A stretch of 64,000 bases of DNA. It comes from Candidatus Methanohalarchaeum thermophilum (lineage in GTDB: Archaea > Halobacteriota > Methanonatronarchaeia > Methanonatronarchaeales > Methanonatronarchaeaceae). The translations under genes were made by a program, and so were the position numbers. Under the pieces are notes generated by a model, which saw nothing but the letters and a program-made list of their open reading frames with translations, searched no databases and was not told where the DNA came from. Location of the stretch: NCBI GenBank assembly GCA_001914405.1, contig MSDW01000002.1:124001-188000 (forward strand), given 5' to 3'. Below, in pieces: positions 1 through 8,494 of the stretch. The stretch's first letter is position 1; every line of letters begins with the position of its first letter.

Positions 1-112
1 GCTTATTTGGAGAAAGTAGGTAGAAAAACTTTAAGAAGTTATTTTTCTGCTTAACACTTTTTTTTTAGTTTTTATTTTTTTATTGTAGTAATAGAATAGG
101 TGTTGGGTGCTT

Positions 113-670
113 CTAAACTTTGAAGGGACTATCGTGTCCTGGTATCACGAGGTCTGCTATTTTTATTATTTTTTGGATACTTTCCATGGATTTTTCTTTG
201 TCTATGTTTATTCCGGGAGGTTTTTCTTTGAGGTAATTTGTTTTTTCTGGTAATGCGTCTCCTGCTACTACTATATTTTTATTGGTTTCTTTATCTTTTA
301 TTAGAACTGAAACATGGTTTTTTGTGTGTCCTGGTGTATTAATGATTTTTAATTGGTTTAGGTCTTTGTTTATTCTTTTATGAAACTTGGACCTATCTTT
401 TGGTTGGTCTGTTGTTTTTTCTGCTTCTTTGAATATGTGGTTGCATCCCTTGTGGTCAAAGTGTAGGTGCGTGTTTATTACAAAGTCTATATCATTAGGG
501 CTGTAATCCAGTTTTTTTAGATTTTGTTTTATTTCTTTTTCATTTTGTGGAGCTGCAGTATCTATGATACAGATGGAATCGTAGTCTGTTAGTACTACTG
601 AAGACGATGCATATTGGATATTACCGTTTTTTCTTTCTATTTGGCCTTCTTTTATTATTTCGTAAGACAT
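113..670 (-). CDS. MBL-fold metallo-hydrolase
   Basis: Predicted soluble zinc hydrolase of the metallo-beta-lactamase superfamily (185 aa). The metal site is visible: HLHFDH at residues 68-73, a third His in NTPGH (H115), the bridging Asp in VAGDA (D139) and the last His in VIPGHD (H179). This full ligand set matches glyoxalase II/lactonase-like members. It is a compact version; many relatives are 200-250 aa, so the lid region is short. No signal peptide or membrane segment is present. It stands alone next to a dead transposon, so context gives no substrate. The fold is secure, the substrate unknown. Confidence 0.88.
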   Translation of the reverse strand: MSYEIIKEGQIERKNGNIQYASSSVVLTDYDSICIIDTAAPQNEKEIKQNLKKLDYSPNDIDFVINTHLHFDHKGCNHIFKEAEKTTDQPKDRSKFHKRINKDLNQLKIINTPGHTKNHVSVLIKDKETNKNIVVAGDALPEKTNYLKEKPPGINIDKEKSMESIQKIIKIADLVIPGHDSPFKV

Positions 671-872
671 CGTTTCTTTATCTTTAAATTGTTTTTATTC
701 CTTAATTAGTTTTTAAGGTGGATATAGGAGGAAAATTGTTCATTTGGTCATTGGTTCATGGGATATCAAAAAAGATGTTTTATTATTTAAGGATGCGGAA
801 GAGAACAAGAGATGAGAAGGTACTGACTTCTCCCATGGCTGAAGCATGTGGGGTTCTCCAGTCGAACACCGT

Positions 873-1990
873 TCAACATTTGGCTTCACCTTTCTCTGCT
901 GGAGTTCTGGGCACAGCCAGTAGCGCCCCCACCTCGGATAGAAGTCTTCGAACAGACTTACCCAAAACTCGTTTAGCAATATTAGACGCTCCATCTTTAT
1001 CCGCATTATCCTCCAAACCACAATCCCTACAAACAAACTTTCCTTGTCCAACCCTCTCCATGTTTTGACTTCCACACCTATTGCAAGTCTTCAAGGTATC
1101 CCTCTCATCCACTTCAACAACCCTAATTCCTTCCCACTCAGCCTTATATTCGATGAAACGCTTCAGTTTGTCAAAAGGGAACTTATGAAGTTTACCGTTG
1201 AACCTTCTACCCTTATCCTCTTGTTCTCTAATCCCCCTCAAATCACCAATAACAATAATAGCATCTCTATCCTTCGCATCTCCAACTATTTCCCTACCAA
1301 TCTAGTGCAGACGATCTTCCACTTTCCTCGATTCCTTACTCCCTATCCTCTTGATTACTTGTTTCCCTTTTCTAACCTTTTTCTTTCCAATTTTCTTACG
1401 GAGCATCTTATAGTACTCTCTAATCTCCCAGACCTCCTCCCCATAAAACTTCGTCTCACAATTCAATAACACCACAGACATTACAACCCACCAAACACCC
1501 ATATCCACAGCGATTACATCCAAAAAAGAAGAAGGACAATCAGGACAAATAGCTTCAAACTCAACCTCCCTCTTGATCACAAGATGAACAAACCAGTTCC
1601 CATCCTCCTCATGCTTAACCTAGTTCAGAATCGCCAAACTCACACTCTTCAACATCCCCCCTATCCTTTTGAGGAATTATCACCGAACACCAAATTGATT
1701 CACCACGCTCTTTTTCAGGGTTATAAACAGGAATTTTCACCCAATAACTGGAAATCCCCGTATCCTGCTCTTCCAACTTCATAACATCATTTCTAAGTCT
1801 TATCGGCTGTTTGTTTTCCGGATTGTTTTGAATTACAACTCTTCTCGCTTGTTGCTTTGTAGCAGAATACAATTGAGAGTCTTCTCCATCCACAGCTTCT
1901 TGAAATGCTTCATACTCCCTTTCTAACAGTTCTTCCTTGATATTTGTTAAGTGATGAAGTTTAACTCTAACAGTCCTCTTTAGCTTTCAT
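873..1990 (-). pseudogene. tnpB: TnpB RNA-guided nuclease, broken
   Basis: Remnant of the IS605 OrfB/TnpB nuclease. An N-terminal part begins at the ATG at 1990 and shifts frame within the first ten codons. A RuvC-I piece with VIAVDMGVWW lies at about 1300-1580. The C-terminal zinc ribbon (CNRCGSQN...FVCRDCG, then the RuvC-III Asp in EDNADKDGASNIAKR) lies at 873-1241. Several frameshifts and stops separate the pieces. The start overlaps the tnpA stop closely (stop at 1992-1994), the normal order for an autonomous IS605. It should be inactive. Confidence 0.85.
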
Positions 1991-1991
1991 A

Positions 1992-2375
1992 TCAAACACC
2001 AGTTTGAGCCTCAACATATTCCTCAATAGTTTCACTCGAAACACTACCTGCTGAGGAAACAAAATAACTCCTCGTCCATAACACAGGCAAAGAACTGAAA
2101 CCAAATCCCTCACTTAACAATCTTGAAATATATCCCTTCATCTGTTAAATTATCTTATTTAGAGCAATAGTAGAATCCCCTTCTACAAATAGATAAACAT
2201 GATCAGAACTTATTGAAAGCCTAAGAATATCAAGACCTAACTCGTCAGCCTCCTCTTAAACCAATTCCCTCAACCTCTCCTCAACCTCTTCCTTGAGAAT
2301 CTTCTTCCGATACTTAGAACACCAAATGAAATAATAATTCAAAAAATGGACAGAGATTTTCTCACGACTACACCC
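1992..2375 (-). pseudogene. tnpA: Y1/HUH transposase TnpA with two in-frame stops
   Basis: IS200-like single-strand transposase of about 127 codons in one continuous frame. It starts with the family signature NYYFIWCSKYRKK and ends with EEYVEAQTGV, which carries the expected catalytic Tyr. Two TAA codons interrupt it, at 2256-2258 (position of a Glu) and 2145-2147 (position of a Gln). Both are single-base changes from sense codons. The HUH motif reads SDHVYLF, so its second His is also lost. It is dead by point mutation rather than rearrangement, so it decayed fairly recently. Confidence 0.82.
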
Positions 2376-2530
2376 CTCTTGACAATATATAAACCCCACA
2401 CACACATATACAGAGACCAAACACCTATCAATTCTTCCCACTTTGCCATTCATCCCACCACTAAAGATAGTAGGCTTTCTGGCGATATTTCTGTAAAATA
2501 AGTAAAATAGAGGAGTTTTTGTTTTTTAGT

Positions 2531-2965
2531 TTAGAGGTTTAGTGCGTCCATTAGGTCCATTTCGTGTTCTTGTTCAGTTACGAGGATGTTTTTTATTGTT
2601 TCTGCCGTTGCGTATTCATCTAGTGATTTTGATTGTTTTATTCTTTTTTTGTATCTTTCTATAGCTTCTCTTTCTCCTTGTAGGTCTTGTTTTAGCATTT
2701 CTTTTGGGTCGTTGCTTGTTTTTATTTCTTCGACTTTGATCTCTGGTTCTCCTCCTAAGTAGTCTATTTGGTCGGCTAATTGGATTGCGTGTTGTATTTC
2801 TTCATTTACATGGATAGCTAGTTCGTCTCTTATGTTGTTGTATTGAGCGCCTGATATAATGGATTGGTGCTGTATGTATTGTATGGCTGCTGCGTATTCC
2901 CATTGGAGATCGTAGTTTATTTTTTCTATTAGTTCTTCTTTTGTTATGTCGATTTCTGTTCTCAA
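2531..2965 (-). CDS. Ferritin-like diiron protein
   Basis: Four-helix-bundle protein of the ferritin/Dps-like superfamily (144 aa), expected to bind a diiron site and to oxidise or store iron, or detoxify peroxide, in the cytoplasm. Likely ligands are visible as WEYAAAIQY (helix 1 Glu), NEEIQHA (helix 2 ExxH), EREAIERY (helix 3 Glu) and TEQEHE (helix 4 ExxH). It lies 20 bp downstream of the peroxiredoxin gene on the same strand, so the two are probably co-transcribed as an oxidative-stress unit. The exact subfamily (bacterioferritin-like, Dps-like or rubrerythrin-like without a rubredoxin domain) cannot be settled by eye. Confidence 0.82.
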   Translation of the reverse strand: MRTEIDITKEELIEKINYDLQWEYAAAIQYIQHQSIISGAQYNNIRDELAIHVNEEIQHAIQLADQIDYLGGEPEIKVEEIKTSNDPKEMLKQDLQGEREAIERYKKRIKQSKSLDEYATAETIKNILVTEQEHEMDLMDALNL

Positions 2966-2985
2966 ATTTTTTCTCTCTTTTTAGT

Positions 2986-3654
2986 TTATATTTCTTTGTG
3001 GCATAGCCACCAGTCGTAGCATTCAAATTTTCCTTTTTTTGCTTCTTCTAATCTCTTTTTGGCTTTTTCTTCGCTTTTTGGTGGTTCTATTATTACATTG
3101 TTTCCTATTAGTTCGTTGTTTGGCCAGTTTGCTGGTATTGCTGCTTTTTCTTTTTCTGATGTTTGGAATCCTTCTATTATTCTTAAGATCTCGTCCATGT
3201 TTCTTCCGAGTTCTTGAGGGTAATAGAGTATCGTTCTAATTGTTGAATCTGGGTCTACTATGAAAACTGCTCTTACAGTGTTGTTTCCTTTGTCTGGATG
3301 TACCATTCCTAGTTTTTCTGCTACTTTTCCGCGGTCGTCTGCTATTATTGGGAACTTTATTTCTTCGTCTAGGTTTTCTTTTATCCATTCCGTCCACTTC
3401 ATGTGGCTAAATACTTGGTCTATGCTTAATCCTAGTAGTTCTGTATTTAGTTCTTTGAATTGATCGTATCTTTTTTGGAATGCGTAGAATTCTGTCGTAC
3501 AAACTGGTGTGTAGTCTGCTGGATGTGAGAAGAGTATTAGCCAGCTTCCTTTATAGTCTTTTGGAATGTTTATGTTTCCATGGGTTGTTTGAACTTCCAT
3601 TTCCGGTAGTTTTTCTCCTATTAGGGGTATTCCATTTTTTTGTTCTTCATTCAT
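2986..3654 (-). CDS. Peroxiredoxin (archaeal Prx6/AhpC type)
   Basis: Thiol peroxidase of 222 aa reducing H2O2 and organic peroxides. The peroxidatic cysteine is C52 in [17 protein letters not shown], the classic PxxxTxxC active site. The C-terminal tail carries two more cysteines (C212 and C218 in FECYDWWLC), the arrangement of the archaeal 1-Cys/Prx6-like decameric enzymes, where tail cysteines act in resolution. The full length matches the family. It is the first gene of a two-gene unit with the ferritin-like gene and is divergent from an Lrp-type regulator. Confidence 0.94.
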   Translation of the reverse strand: MNEEQKNGIPLIGEKLPEMEVQTTHGNINIPKDYKGSWLILFSHPADYTPVCTTEFYAFQKRYDQFKELNTELLGLSIDQVFSHMKWTEWIKENLDEEIKFPIIADDRGKVAEKLGMVHPDKGNNTVRAVFIVDPDSTIRTILYYPQELGRNMDEILRIIEGFQTSEKEKAAIPANWPNNELIGNNVIIEPPKSEEKAKKRLEEAKKGKFECYDWWLCHKEI

Positions 3655-3763
3655 TTCGATTTACCTCAAATTTATTTCGAAAAAAAGATTATTATTCTCT
3701 TAAACAATATATTATATTGCTAACTTAAAAACATTATGATCGAATTTCGAAGGTTATGGTAAA
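3655..3763. promoter_or_regulatory. Divergent prx / lrp promoter region with TTCGAA pair
   Basis: The 109-bp gap between the peroxiredoxin operon and the divergent Lrp gene is AT-rich (TATATTATATT at its centre). It contains the palindrome TTCGAA twice, at 3676-3681 and 3746-3751, one beside each start codon. The second copy sits in CGAATTTCGAAGG. The positions suit an autoregulating Lrp-family operator pair, which is inference from placement. Confidence 0.4.
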
Positions 3764-4213
3764 ATGGACGAAAAAGACAGAAAAATAATCAAACTACTAC
3801 AAGAAAACTCAAGAAGACCATTCACCGAAATAGCCGAAAAACTCGATGTAAGCGAAGCCACCATTAGAAAAAGAGTCCAAGAACTAGAAAAAGAAGGAAT
3901 AATCCAAAAATACACACTCAAAGTCAAACCAGAAAAACTAGGATACGACGCAGTAACACTCCTAGGTCTAGACGTAGAACCAGAAAAACTACTAAGAGTA
4001 ACAGAAACCATTAAATCAATGAAAGAAGTTAAAAATGTCTCAATATGCACCGGAGACCACATGGTTATGGCAAAAATATGGGCAAACGACAACGAACACC
4101 TAAACGAGATAATTTCAAAAAAAATAGGCAAAATAGAAGGAGTAAAAGATCTATGCCCTGCCATAATAATGGAAGAAGTAACCGAAGAAAAAAACAATCA
4201 CTCAAAAACATAA
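3764..4213 (+). CDS. Lrp/AsnC-family transcription regulator
   Basis: Regulator of 149 aa with an N-terminal AsnC-type winged helix-turn-helix (residues ~3-60: DRKIIKLLQENSRRPFTEIA through SEATIRKRVQELEKEGII) and a C-terminal RAM/ligand domain. The length and order are standard. The RAM domain has two cysteines (NVSICTGDH and KDLCPAII). The gene is divergent from the peroxiredoxin-ferritin unit and may control it as well as itself. Lrp proteins usually respond to amino acids; a redox role would be inference from context only. Confidence 0.92.
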   Translation: MDEKDRKIIKLLQENSRRPFTEIAEKLDVSEATIRKRVQELEKEGIIQKYTLKVKPEKLGYDAVTLLGLDVEPEKLLRVTETIKSMKEVKNVSICTGDHMVMAKIWANDNEHLNEIISKKIGKIEGVKDLCPAIIMEEVTEEKNNHSKT

Positions 4214-4262
4214 AAAAAAGATAAATAGATAAAAATAAAAAAAATCATTTATTTAACCGAGT

Positions 4263-5279
4263 ATGCTTGGATTAGTCTTCCTAATATCACTCACATTAGC
4301 TTCCACTTTAATCGTATGGAAAGGAAGCGGTATTCTTGAAGGATCAAGCGAAAAATTGGCAACCTACTACGGGTTACCTGACATTGTCCAAGGAGCTATA
4401 ATAACCGCAATAGGGTCAAGCTTCCCCGAATTATCGAGTACAGTAATATCAACAATAATCCACCAAAAATTCGAGCTGGGCGTATCAGTTATAGTTGGAT
4501 CTGCAATCTTCAATATACTAGTAATCCCAGGACTATCAGGGCTTTACTCAATCAATCCTCTTCAATCAAACAAGGAACTAGTCTATAAAGAAGCACAGTT
4601 CTACATGTTGGCCGTAGCCACACTTCTACTAACATTCTCTTTCGCAGTTATATACAACCCAATCAAAGGTAAAGAATTAATAGGAGAAATAAATAGATTT
4701 ATTGCAATAATACCAGTCCTACTGTACATAATATACATTTTCATCCAATACCAAGATAGTATGGACTTCGAATCTAAAATAGATGCTTCAAAGATAAACC
4801 AAAAAAGACAGTGGATTTTTTTAATCACAAGCCTGGGCTTAATCCTAGTTGGAGTAGAAGGATTGATCAGAGCCGCAATAGGACTTGGAGAATACTTTAA
4901 CACACCAAGCTTCCTCTGGGGCTTAACAGTCATAGCCGCTGGAACAAGTATAGCAGACGCATTTGTTAGTATCAGAGCAGCCAAAGAAGGCAAAGGAATA
5001 ATATGCCTAGCCAATGTTTTAGGTAGCAACACATTTGATCTACTAATCGCAATACCAATAGGAGTACTAATTGCAGGAACTGCAACAATAAACTTTTCAA
5101 GAGCTGCTCCATTATTTGGAGCACTAGTAGCAGGAACACTTTCACTATTCTTATTCGCCAGAACAGACCTAGAAATCACAAAAAAAGAATCCTACATACT
5201 TTTAATACTTTATATAGCTTTTATTATATTCATGGGACTAGAATCATCCGACCTAACCTCATTAATACCAGGAATCTAA
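4263..5279 (+). CDS. Ca2+/cation antiporter family membrane protein
   Basis: Integral membrane exchanger of the CaCA superfamily (338 aa, about ten hydrophobic segments). Both signature alpha repeats are seen: the first as AIGSSFPELSSTVIS...GSAIFNILVIPGL (residues ~52-95), the second as IAAGTSIADAFVSI...NVLGSNTFDLLIAIPIG (~220-260). In the first, GSSFPEL replaces the more usual GTSxPEL. Members exchange Na+ or H+ for Ca2+. It starts 49 bp after the Lrp gene and has its own AT-rich upstream region. The transported ion is not proven. Confidence 0.9.
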   Translation: MLGLVFLISLTLASTLIVWKGSGILEGSSEKLATYYGLPDIVQGAIITAIGSSFPELSSTVISTIIHQKFELGVSVIVGSAIFNILVIPGLSGLYSINPLQSNKELVYKEAQFYMLAVATLLLTFSFAVIYNPIKGKELIGEINRFIAIIPVLLYIIYIFIQYQDSMDFESKIDASKINQKRQWIFLITSLGLILVGVEGLIRAAIGLGEYFNTPSFLWGLTVIAAGTSIADAFVSIRAAKEGKGIICLANVLGSNTFDLLIAIPIGVLIAGTATINFSRAAPLFGALVAGTLSLFLFARTDLEITKKESYILLILYIAFIIFMGLESSDLTSLIPGI

Positions 5280-5316
5280 CCACCAAACAAAAACCCCTTA
5301 ATAGCTTCTCATTATA

Positions 5317-5627
5317 GTGACTTCCTCCCCTACCAAAATCAAAGATTTTGGAAGGATGCTTCCAGAGTTAAAGGAGGTTTTACTTCCTACCGCCGTCATC
5401 CAATCTCAGTCCTGGGCGGCGCTTATCTAGGAAGCTTTTTGGGGGTTTTCCCGATTCAGCCAGCGAGCTTGGTAACCAGAACTCTTAATCTGTCCACGGG
5501 CTTTAGCCTTCGGCCACAACCCCTGCCCCACACACAAAACCTAAGACACGGAGTCATTTAAGCCTTATAGGTTGATTCATCCCCTCCCTAATCAAAAGAT
5601 AAGAAAAGAGTCTTCTCAACCACCAAG
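5317..5627 (-). mobile_element. TnpB-less IS200/IS605-type element, short copy
   Basis: Non-coding element of about 311 bp between the antiporter stop and the permease stop. In minus orientation its left end (5600-5627) reads CTTGGTGGTTGAGAAGAC, directly after TTTAT. The right end (5317-5345) has a hairpin AATCAAAGATTTT and ends at GTGAC. The interior lacks most of the core seen in the ~460-bp copies and holds no open frame. It ends a few bases from the stop codon of the neighbouring permease. Confidence 0.65.
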
Positions 5628-5634
5628 ATAAAAG

Positions 5635-6573
5635 TTAAAATAGGAAATTTAGTGTTATCCCGATTGTTATTATTCCAACTGATATTATTGTTGCGTATGC
5701 TGCTATTAGTTCCTTTTTCATTACTTTTTTTAGTAAAACGAATTCGGGAATTGATAATGCTGCTACCGACATCATGAAAGCTATTGAGGTTCCTATTGGT
5801 AGTCCTTTACCTATCAAGCTTTTTACAACAGGTATTACACCCATTATGTTTGTATATACTGGTACTCCAACTACTACTGCTGCTGGAACCGCTAATGTAC
5901 CAGTTAAGTATTTTGTTATTAGATTTCTTGGTATAAATCCATGTATGATTGCTCCTATTCCTACGCCCACCACAACATAAGGGAAGATCGATTTTAATAT
6001 ATCTTTTGCTTCTGCGTAAGCTTGTTTAAGCCTATCTTTAGTTGTAGAATTTATTTTACAGCTATTATCTCCAAATTTAAAGCTTTTAGCGTATTTTTGG
6101 AACCCTAATTTAGTTAATAGGAAGCCTCCTACCATTCCAACGGTTATTCCTCCCACAATATAAGCTGTAGTTAGCTTCCAACCAAGTACTCCAAATAAGA
6201 CGAAAATAGCTGCTTCGTTTATCATAGGAGAAGTAACTAAAAAGGTCAAAGCCATTCCAAATGGTACTCCAGCCCCCATGAACCCCAGGAATATGGGTAT
6301 CGTGGAACAAGAACAGAAGGGAGAAACTATTCCTAATATCGATGCTCCCAAGTAACCAACAAAGACATTTTTATCCTGTAGGTAGTCTCGAACATCTTCT
6401 GGCCGGATATATGTTCTGAGGTATCCGATCCCAAGTATGACTAACAGTAAAATAAATGTGATTTTCAGAGTATCGTATATCCAGAAGTCTACTGCAGCTG
6501 CAGCTTTACCAGTTAATCCGAGGGCCGATACAATAAAATCGGAAATTTCTTTAAAAACCATTTTTAAAACCAT
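5635..6573 (-). CDS. Predicted permease (ArsP/YraQ, DUF318 family)
   Basis: Multi-pass membrane protein (312 aa, about eight segments) of the permease family that includes ArsP and SO_0444-type exporters. The family cysteine motif SPFCSCSTIPIFLGF is present at about residues 83-97, with a second half-site VGVPVYTNIMGVIPV. It is the last gene of a tight operon ArsR regulator - redox thioredoxin - permease (gaps of 7 and 3 bp). This arrangement suggests efflux of a thiophilic metal, metalloid or organoarsenical with a dithiol helper. The substrate is inferred from context. Confidence 0.88.
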   Translation of the reverse strand: MVLKMVFKEISDFIVSALGLTGKAAAAVDFWIYDTLKITFILLLVILGIGYLRTYIRPEDVRDYLQDKNVFVGYLGASILGIVSPFCSCSTIPIFLGFMGAGVPFGMALTFLVTSPMINEAAIFVLFGVLGWKLTTAYIVGGITVGMVGGFLLTKLGFQKYAKSFKFGDNSCKINSTTKDRLKQAYAEAKDILKSIFPYVVVGVGIGAIIHGFIPRNLITKYLTGTLAVPAAVVVGVPVYTNIMGVIPVVKSLIGKGLPIGTSIAFMMSVAALSIPEFVLLKKVMKKELIAAYATIISVGIITIGITLNFLF

Positions 6574-6576
6574 TTT

Positions 6577-6816
6577 TTATATTAATTCTTCTCTAATTTC
6601 TTCCTTAGATGGTAGTCTCCCTCTAAATTTGACTTCGCCAGATATAGAAACTGCTGGAGTACTCATTATTCCCTTACTAGCCATCTCTGCCATATCCTCA
6701 ATTTTTTCAACTTTTAACTGTTTTTCATTGTCCAATTCATCTATTACTTCCTCTATCTTTTCCTTCAAAGAAGAGCATTTTTCACAGCCACTACTACCAT
6801 AGACCTTAATCTTCAT
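6577..6816 (-). CDS. Small thioredoxin-fold redox protein
   Basis: A 79-aa thioredoxin/glutaredoxin-like protein with active site SGCEKC (C11, C14) and the cis-Pro region STPAVSI. It belongs to the 'redox-active disulfide protein 2' group of mini-thioredoxins. It lies between the ArsR regulator and the permease and is likely co-translated with both. Members of this arrangement are thought to keep the permease cysteines reduced or to deliver the metal(loid). Confidence 0.9.
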   Translation of the reverse strand: MKIKVYGSSGCEKCSSLKEKIEEVIDELDNEKQLKVEKIEDMAEMASKGIMSTPAVSISGEVKFRGRLPSKEEIREELI

Positions 6817-6823
6817 ATTTCAA

Positions 6824-7099
6824 TTACACCTCTTTTATTAAATCGAAGAGTTCTTGGATTTTATCTGGGTTTTTCAGTTTACATTCAATCTTCTTGCCTC
6901 TTTTTCTAGTTTTTATCATATCAGCTTTTTCTAAGGTCTTGAAGTGCCTATATATCACTGATCTATCCTTATCTATGACATCATCAAATTCACAGATACA
7001 TGTGTAGCCATCTTTGTCTATTAGCTCCTTCAGCAATTTTATCCTAGGACCTGAAGACAACGCCTTAAACTTATCTTGCATCTGTGCACAACTTTGCAC
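6824..7099 (-). CDS. ArsR/SmtB-family repressor
   Basis: Winged-helix regulator of 91 aa. The DNA-binding region includes DRSVIYRHFKTLEKADMI. The metal-binding segment of the ELCVCDL type appears as YTCICEFDD (C34, C36), with another Cys at C4, which suggests As(III)/Sb(III) or a similar thiophilic inducer. It is the first gene of the three-gene efflux operon and probably represses it. Upstream (7100-7125), TTGCACTAATATATATTAAG provides a TATA-like element overlapping a likely operator. Confidence 0.9.
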   Translation of the reverse strand: MQSCAQMQDKFKALSSGPRIKLLKELIDKDGYTCICEFDDVIDKDRSVIYRHFKTLEKADMIKTRKRGKKIECKLKNPDKIQELFDLIKEV

Positions 7100-7144
7100 T
7101 AATATATATTAAGGGTTTGGGTTCCAGTAACTCAGATTATAAGA

Positions 7145-7792
7145 CTAATCAAAAAGTAAAAGACCGTAAAGCACTACTTCCTGTTCCTTCGACTTAAATA
7201 TCGCTGTATCATATCCCGCATTTTCCGCAGTCATAAATACATCAATCCCACATCCCTCCATAGATGGCCTCATCAAACTCGGATTCTTACAGTGCCTCTC
7301 CGATACAGAATCAGTTGGATCCAACTCTTCTATCACGCACTCCTCACAGAGAGCGCAAGGTAGGCCATGAAGACTAAAAGCCTTATAGAAACCCTCAAGA
7401 AAAGCTTTTCTCTCTACTCTCAACATTTTTTCACTTACTTCCCTCACTCCCTCAAAGAAATAGTGATGAAGATGTTCCGGGTTTGGTTCTTTATCTAGAA
7501 TTGGACTATAACAGGTTTCTTTTCCAGATTTAAAATAACTAGAATCAGTTTCTACATCCTCAAACCTAAATAGGTACGCTTTATCGTAGCCTTTTAATAA
7601 TCTTCGTGTTTCTGTTGGCGTAGGAGCGTAAGGTGGGCACGAAAAATGTTTGCCATATCCCTTACATCCATATTTACATTTCCATCGAACCCAATCAGAT
7701 ACAACTATTTCATCGGCTGAAAGCCGCTTAAAATCCTCATGTACATCCTCAACTGCTTCTTCAAATTTTTTTAGATCCTCTCGCAAAAACAA
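7145..7792 (-). CDS. DUF2284 predicted metal-binding protein
   Basis: Soluble cysteine-rich protein (215 aa) of the DUF2284 family, common in methanogens and anaerobes. Conserved cysteines are in WKCKYGCKGYGKHFSCPPYAP (C39, C43, C52) and in the later CALCEEC and HCKNP. The PxxPxxP turn TPTETRRLLKGY follows the first set. Family members are believed to bind an Fe-S cluster or zinc, and no reaction is established. The upstream gap to the next gene holds only repeats. Confidence 0.85.
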   Translation of the reverse strand: MFLREDLKKFEEAVEDVHEDFKRLSADEIVVSDWVRWKCKYGCKGYGKHFSCPPYAPTPTETRRLLKGYDKAYLFRFEDVETDSSYFKSGKETCYSPILDKEPNPEHLHHYFFEGVREVSEKMLRVERKAFLEGFYKAFSLHGLPCALCEECVIEELDPTDSVSERHCKNPSLMRPSMEGCGIDVFMTAENAGYDTAIFKSKEQEVVLYGLLLFD

Positions 7793-7850
7793 AACCTCTT
7801 CCCTACATTATATTATAGAAACAATAACCCAAAACATTTTTTGTTTAAAT

Positions 7851-8275
7851 TGAAGTGACATCCTCTCCGCTCTGAAGGGCGGAGAGGATGTCACTTCACC
7901 CGTGTTATCTGGTTTCGGGGTACCGATGGAATTGGCATGAAGAGGAACGTCCTCTTCATAGCCATTGTTGACGGTTACCTACCTACCTCACCAGCTTTTT
8001 GCCAAAAGGCACAGAGGTTGGGTCAACGGTAGTGGCTTCTGAGCCCTGCCCTGCCACAGAGGACTCCTCGTTCACAGTAGAGGCTTGAAATTGTTCGGTG
8101 GAGGATTCAGTCCCTCACCGCTCCTAACGCTTCCACATAGCTTGGGAACTTGGAGCTTACCGTAAACCTGACAATAACATTATTGGTCTCTTACCTATAA
8201 AGTATTATGAATGAGAGAGCCTGTGTACCCTCGCCCTAAAGGGACGGGGACTATGCTGCTCTCTCAAACTCTCAC
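7851..8275 (-). mobile_element. TnpB-less IS200/IS605-type element, divergent copy with perfect hairpin
   Basis: Non-coding structured block filling the gap before the PAP2 gene. Its low-coordinate end is a perfect 20-bp inverted repeat (7851-7870 with 7879-7898, 8-nt loop) that begins TGAAGTGAC like the right ends of the other copies. The interior shares ACCCGTGTTATCT...TACCGATGGAA with the remnant at 60.95 kb. Near the far end a second hairpin CGCCCTAAAGGGACG (8231-8245) occurs. No open frame fits. It is a divergent branch of the family, and the boundaries are approximate. Confidence 0.5.
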
Positions 8276-8336
8276 AAAAGTTAAAAACTTAATTAAAAAA
8301 TTAACCTAAAACTGCTCTTAGCTTAGTAAGGGTACT

Positions 8337-8394
8337 CTTATCTATAGTAGAGTAAGCGAGAAAACCCCACAGATTGGTATGTGGATTACTTCAA
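8337..8394 (+). repeat. Short palindromic repeat, CTATAGTAGAGT family
   Basis: One of three ~55-60-bp repeats in the window (others at 27160-27215 on the minus strand and 40158-40216). Each begins with the palindrome CTATAGTAG plus AGTAAG, then has a purine run GAGAAAACC, a small hairpin (here CCACA/TGTGG) and ends like TTACTTCA. The hairpin arms differ among copies but stay paired. Confidence 0.5.
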
Positions 8395-8494
8395 TGGCTT
8401 TTATTTAGGTTTTTTAGGTTTTTTATTAGTTTTCCTTCTTTTAGGTTTTCTTTTCATAGATTATTTGTGACTCTAATTTCTATATATCTTTTTA

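Larger units (their letters stand above)
825..2478 (-). mobile_element. Decayed IS605-type element (tnpA + tnpB)
   Basis: A minus-strand IS200/IS605 element carrying both a Y1 transposase and TnpB, both broken. The right end lies near 830-850 with the hairpin CCCATG/CATGTGGG around GCTGAAG. The left end near 2450-2478 has a CCCACC...GGC hairpin. These terminal hairpins resemble those of the TnpB element at 28.3-30.4 kb (CCCACGTC...GACGTGGG), so the two probably belong to one family. The boundaries are approximate. Confidence 0.75.

Noticed and set aside
718-1075. Overlapping ORFs on both strands at the left TnpB relic
   Set aside because: They run through the omega-RNA-like right end and the tnpB zinc ribbon in other frames; no family similarity.
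2256-2258. In-frame TAA codons in tnpA as possible recoding
   Set aside because: Both are one-base changes from common sense codons, the HUH motif is also damaged, and no recoding signal is visible; a pseudogene is simpler.
3754-4197. Minus-strand ORF (147 aa) rich in Ser/Phe
   Set aside because: Antisense shadow of the Lrp-family gene.
4601-5179. Long minus-strand ORF (192 aa)
   Set aside because: Fully opposite the antiporter gene, which has clear alpha-repeat motifs; it is a shadow.
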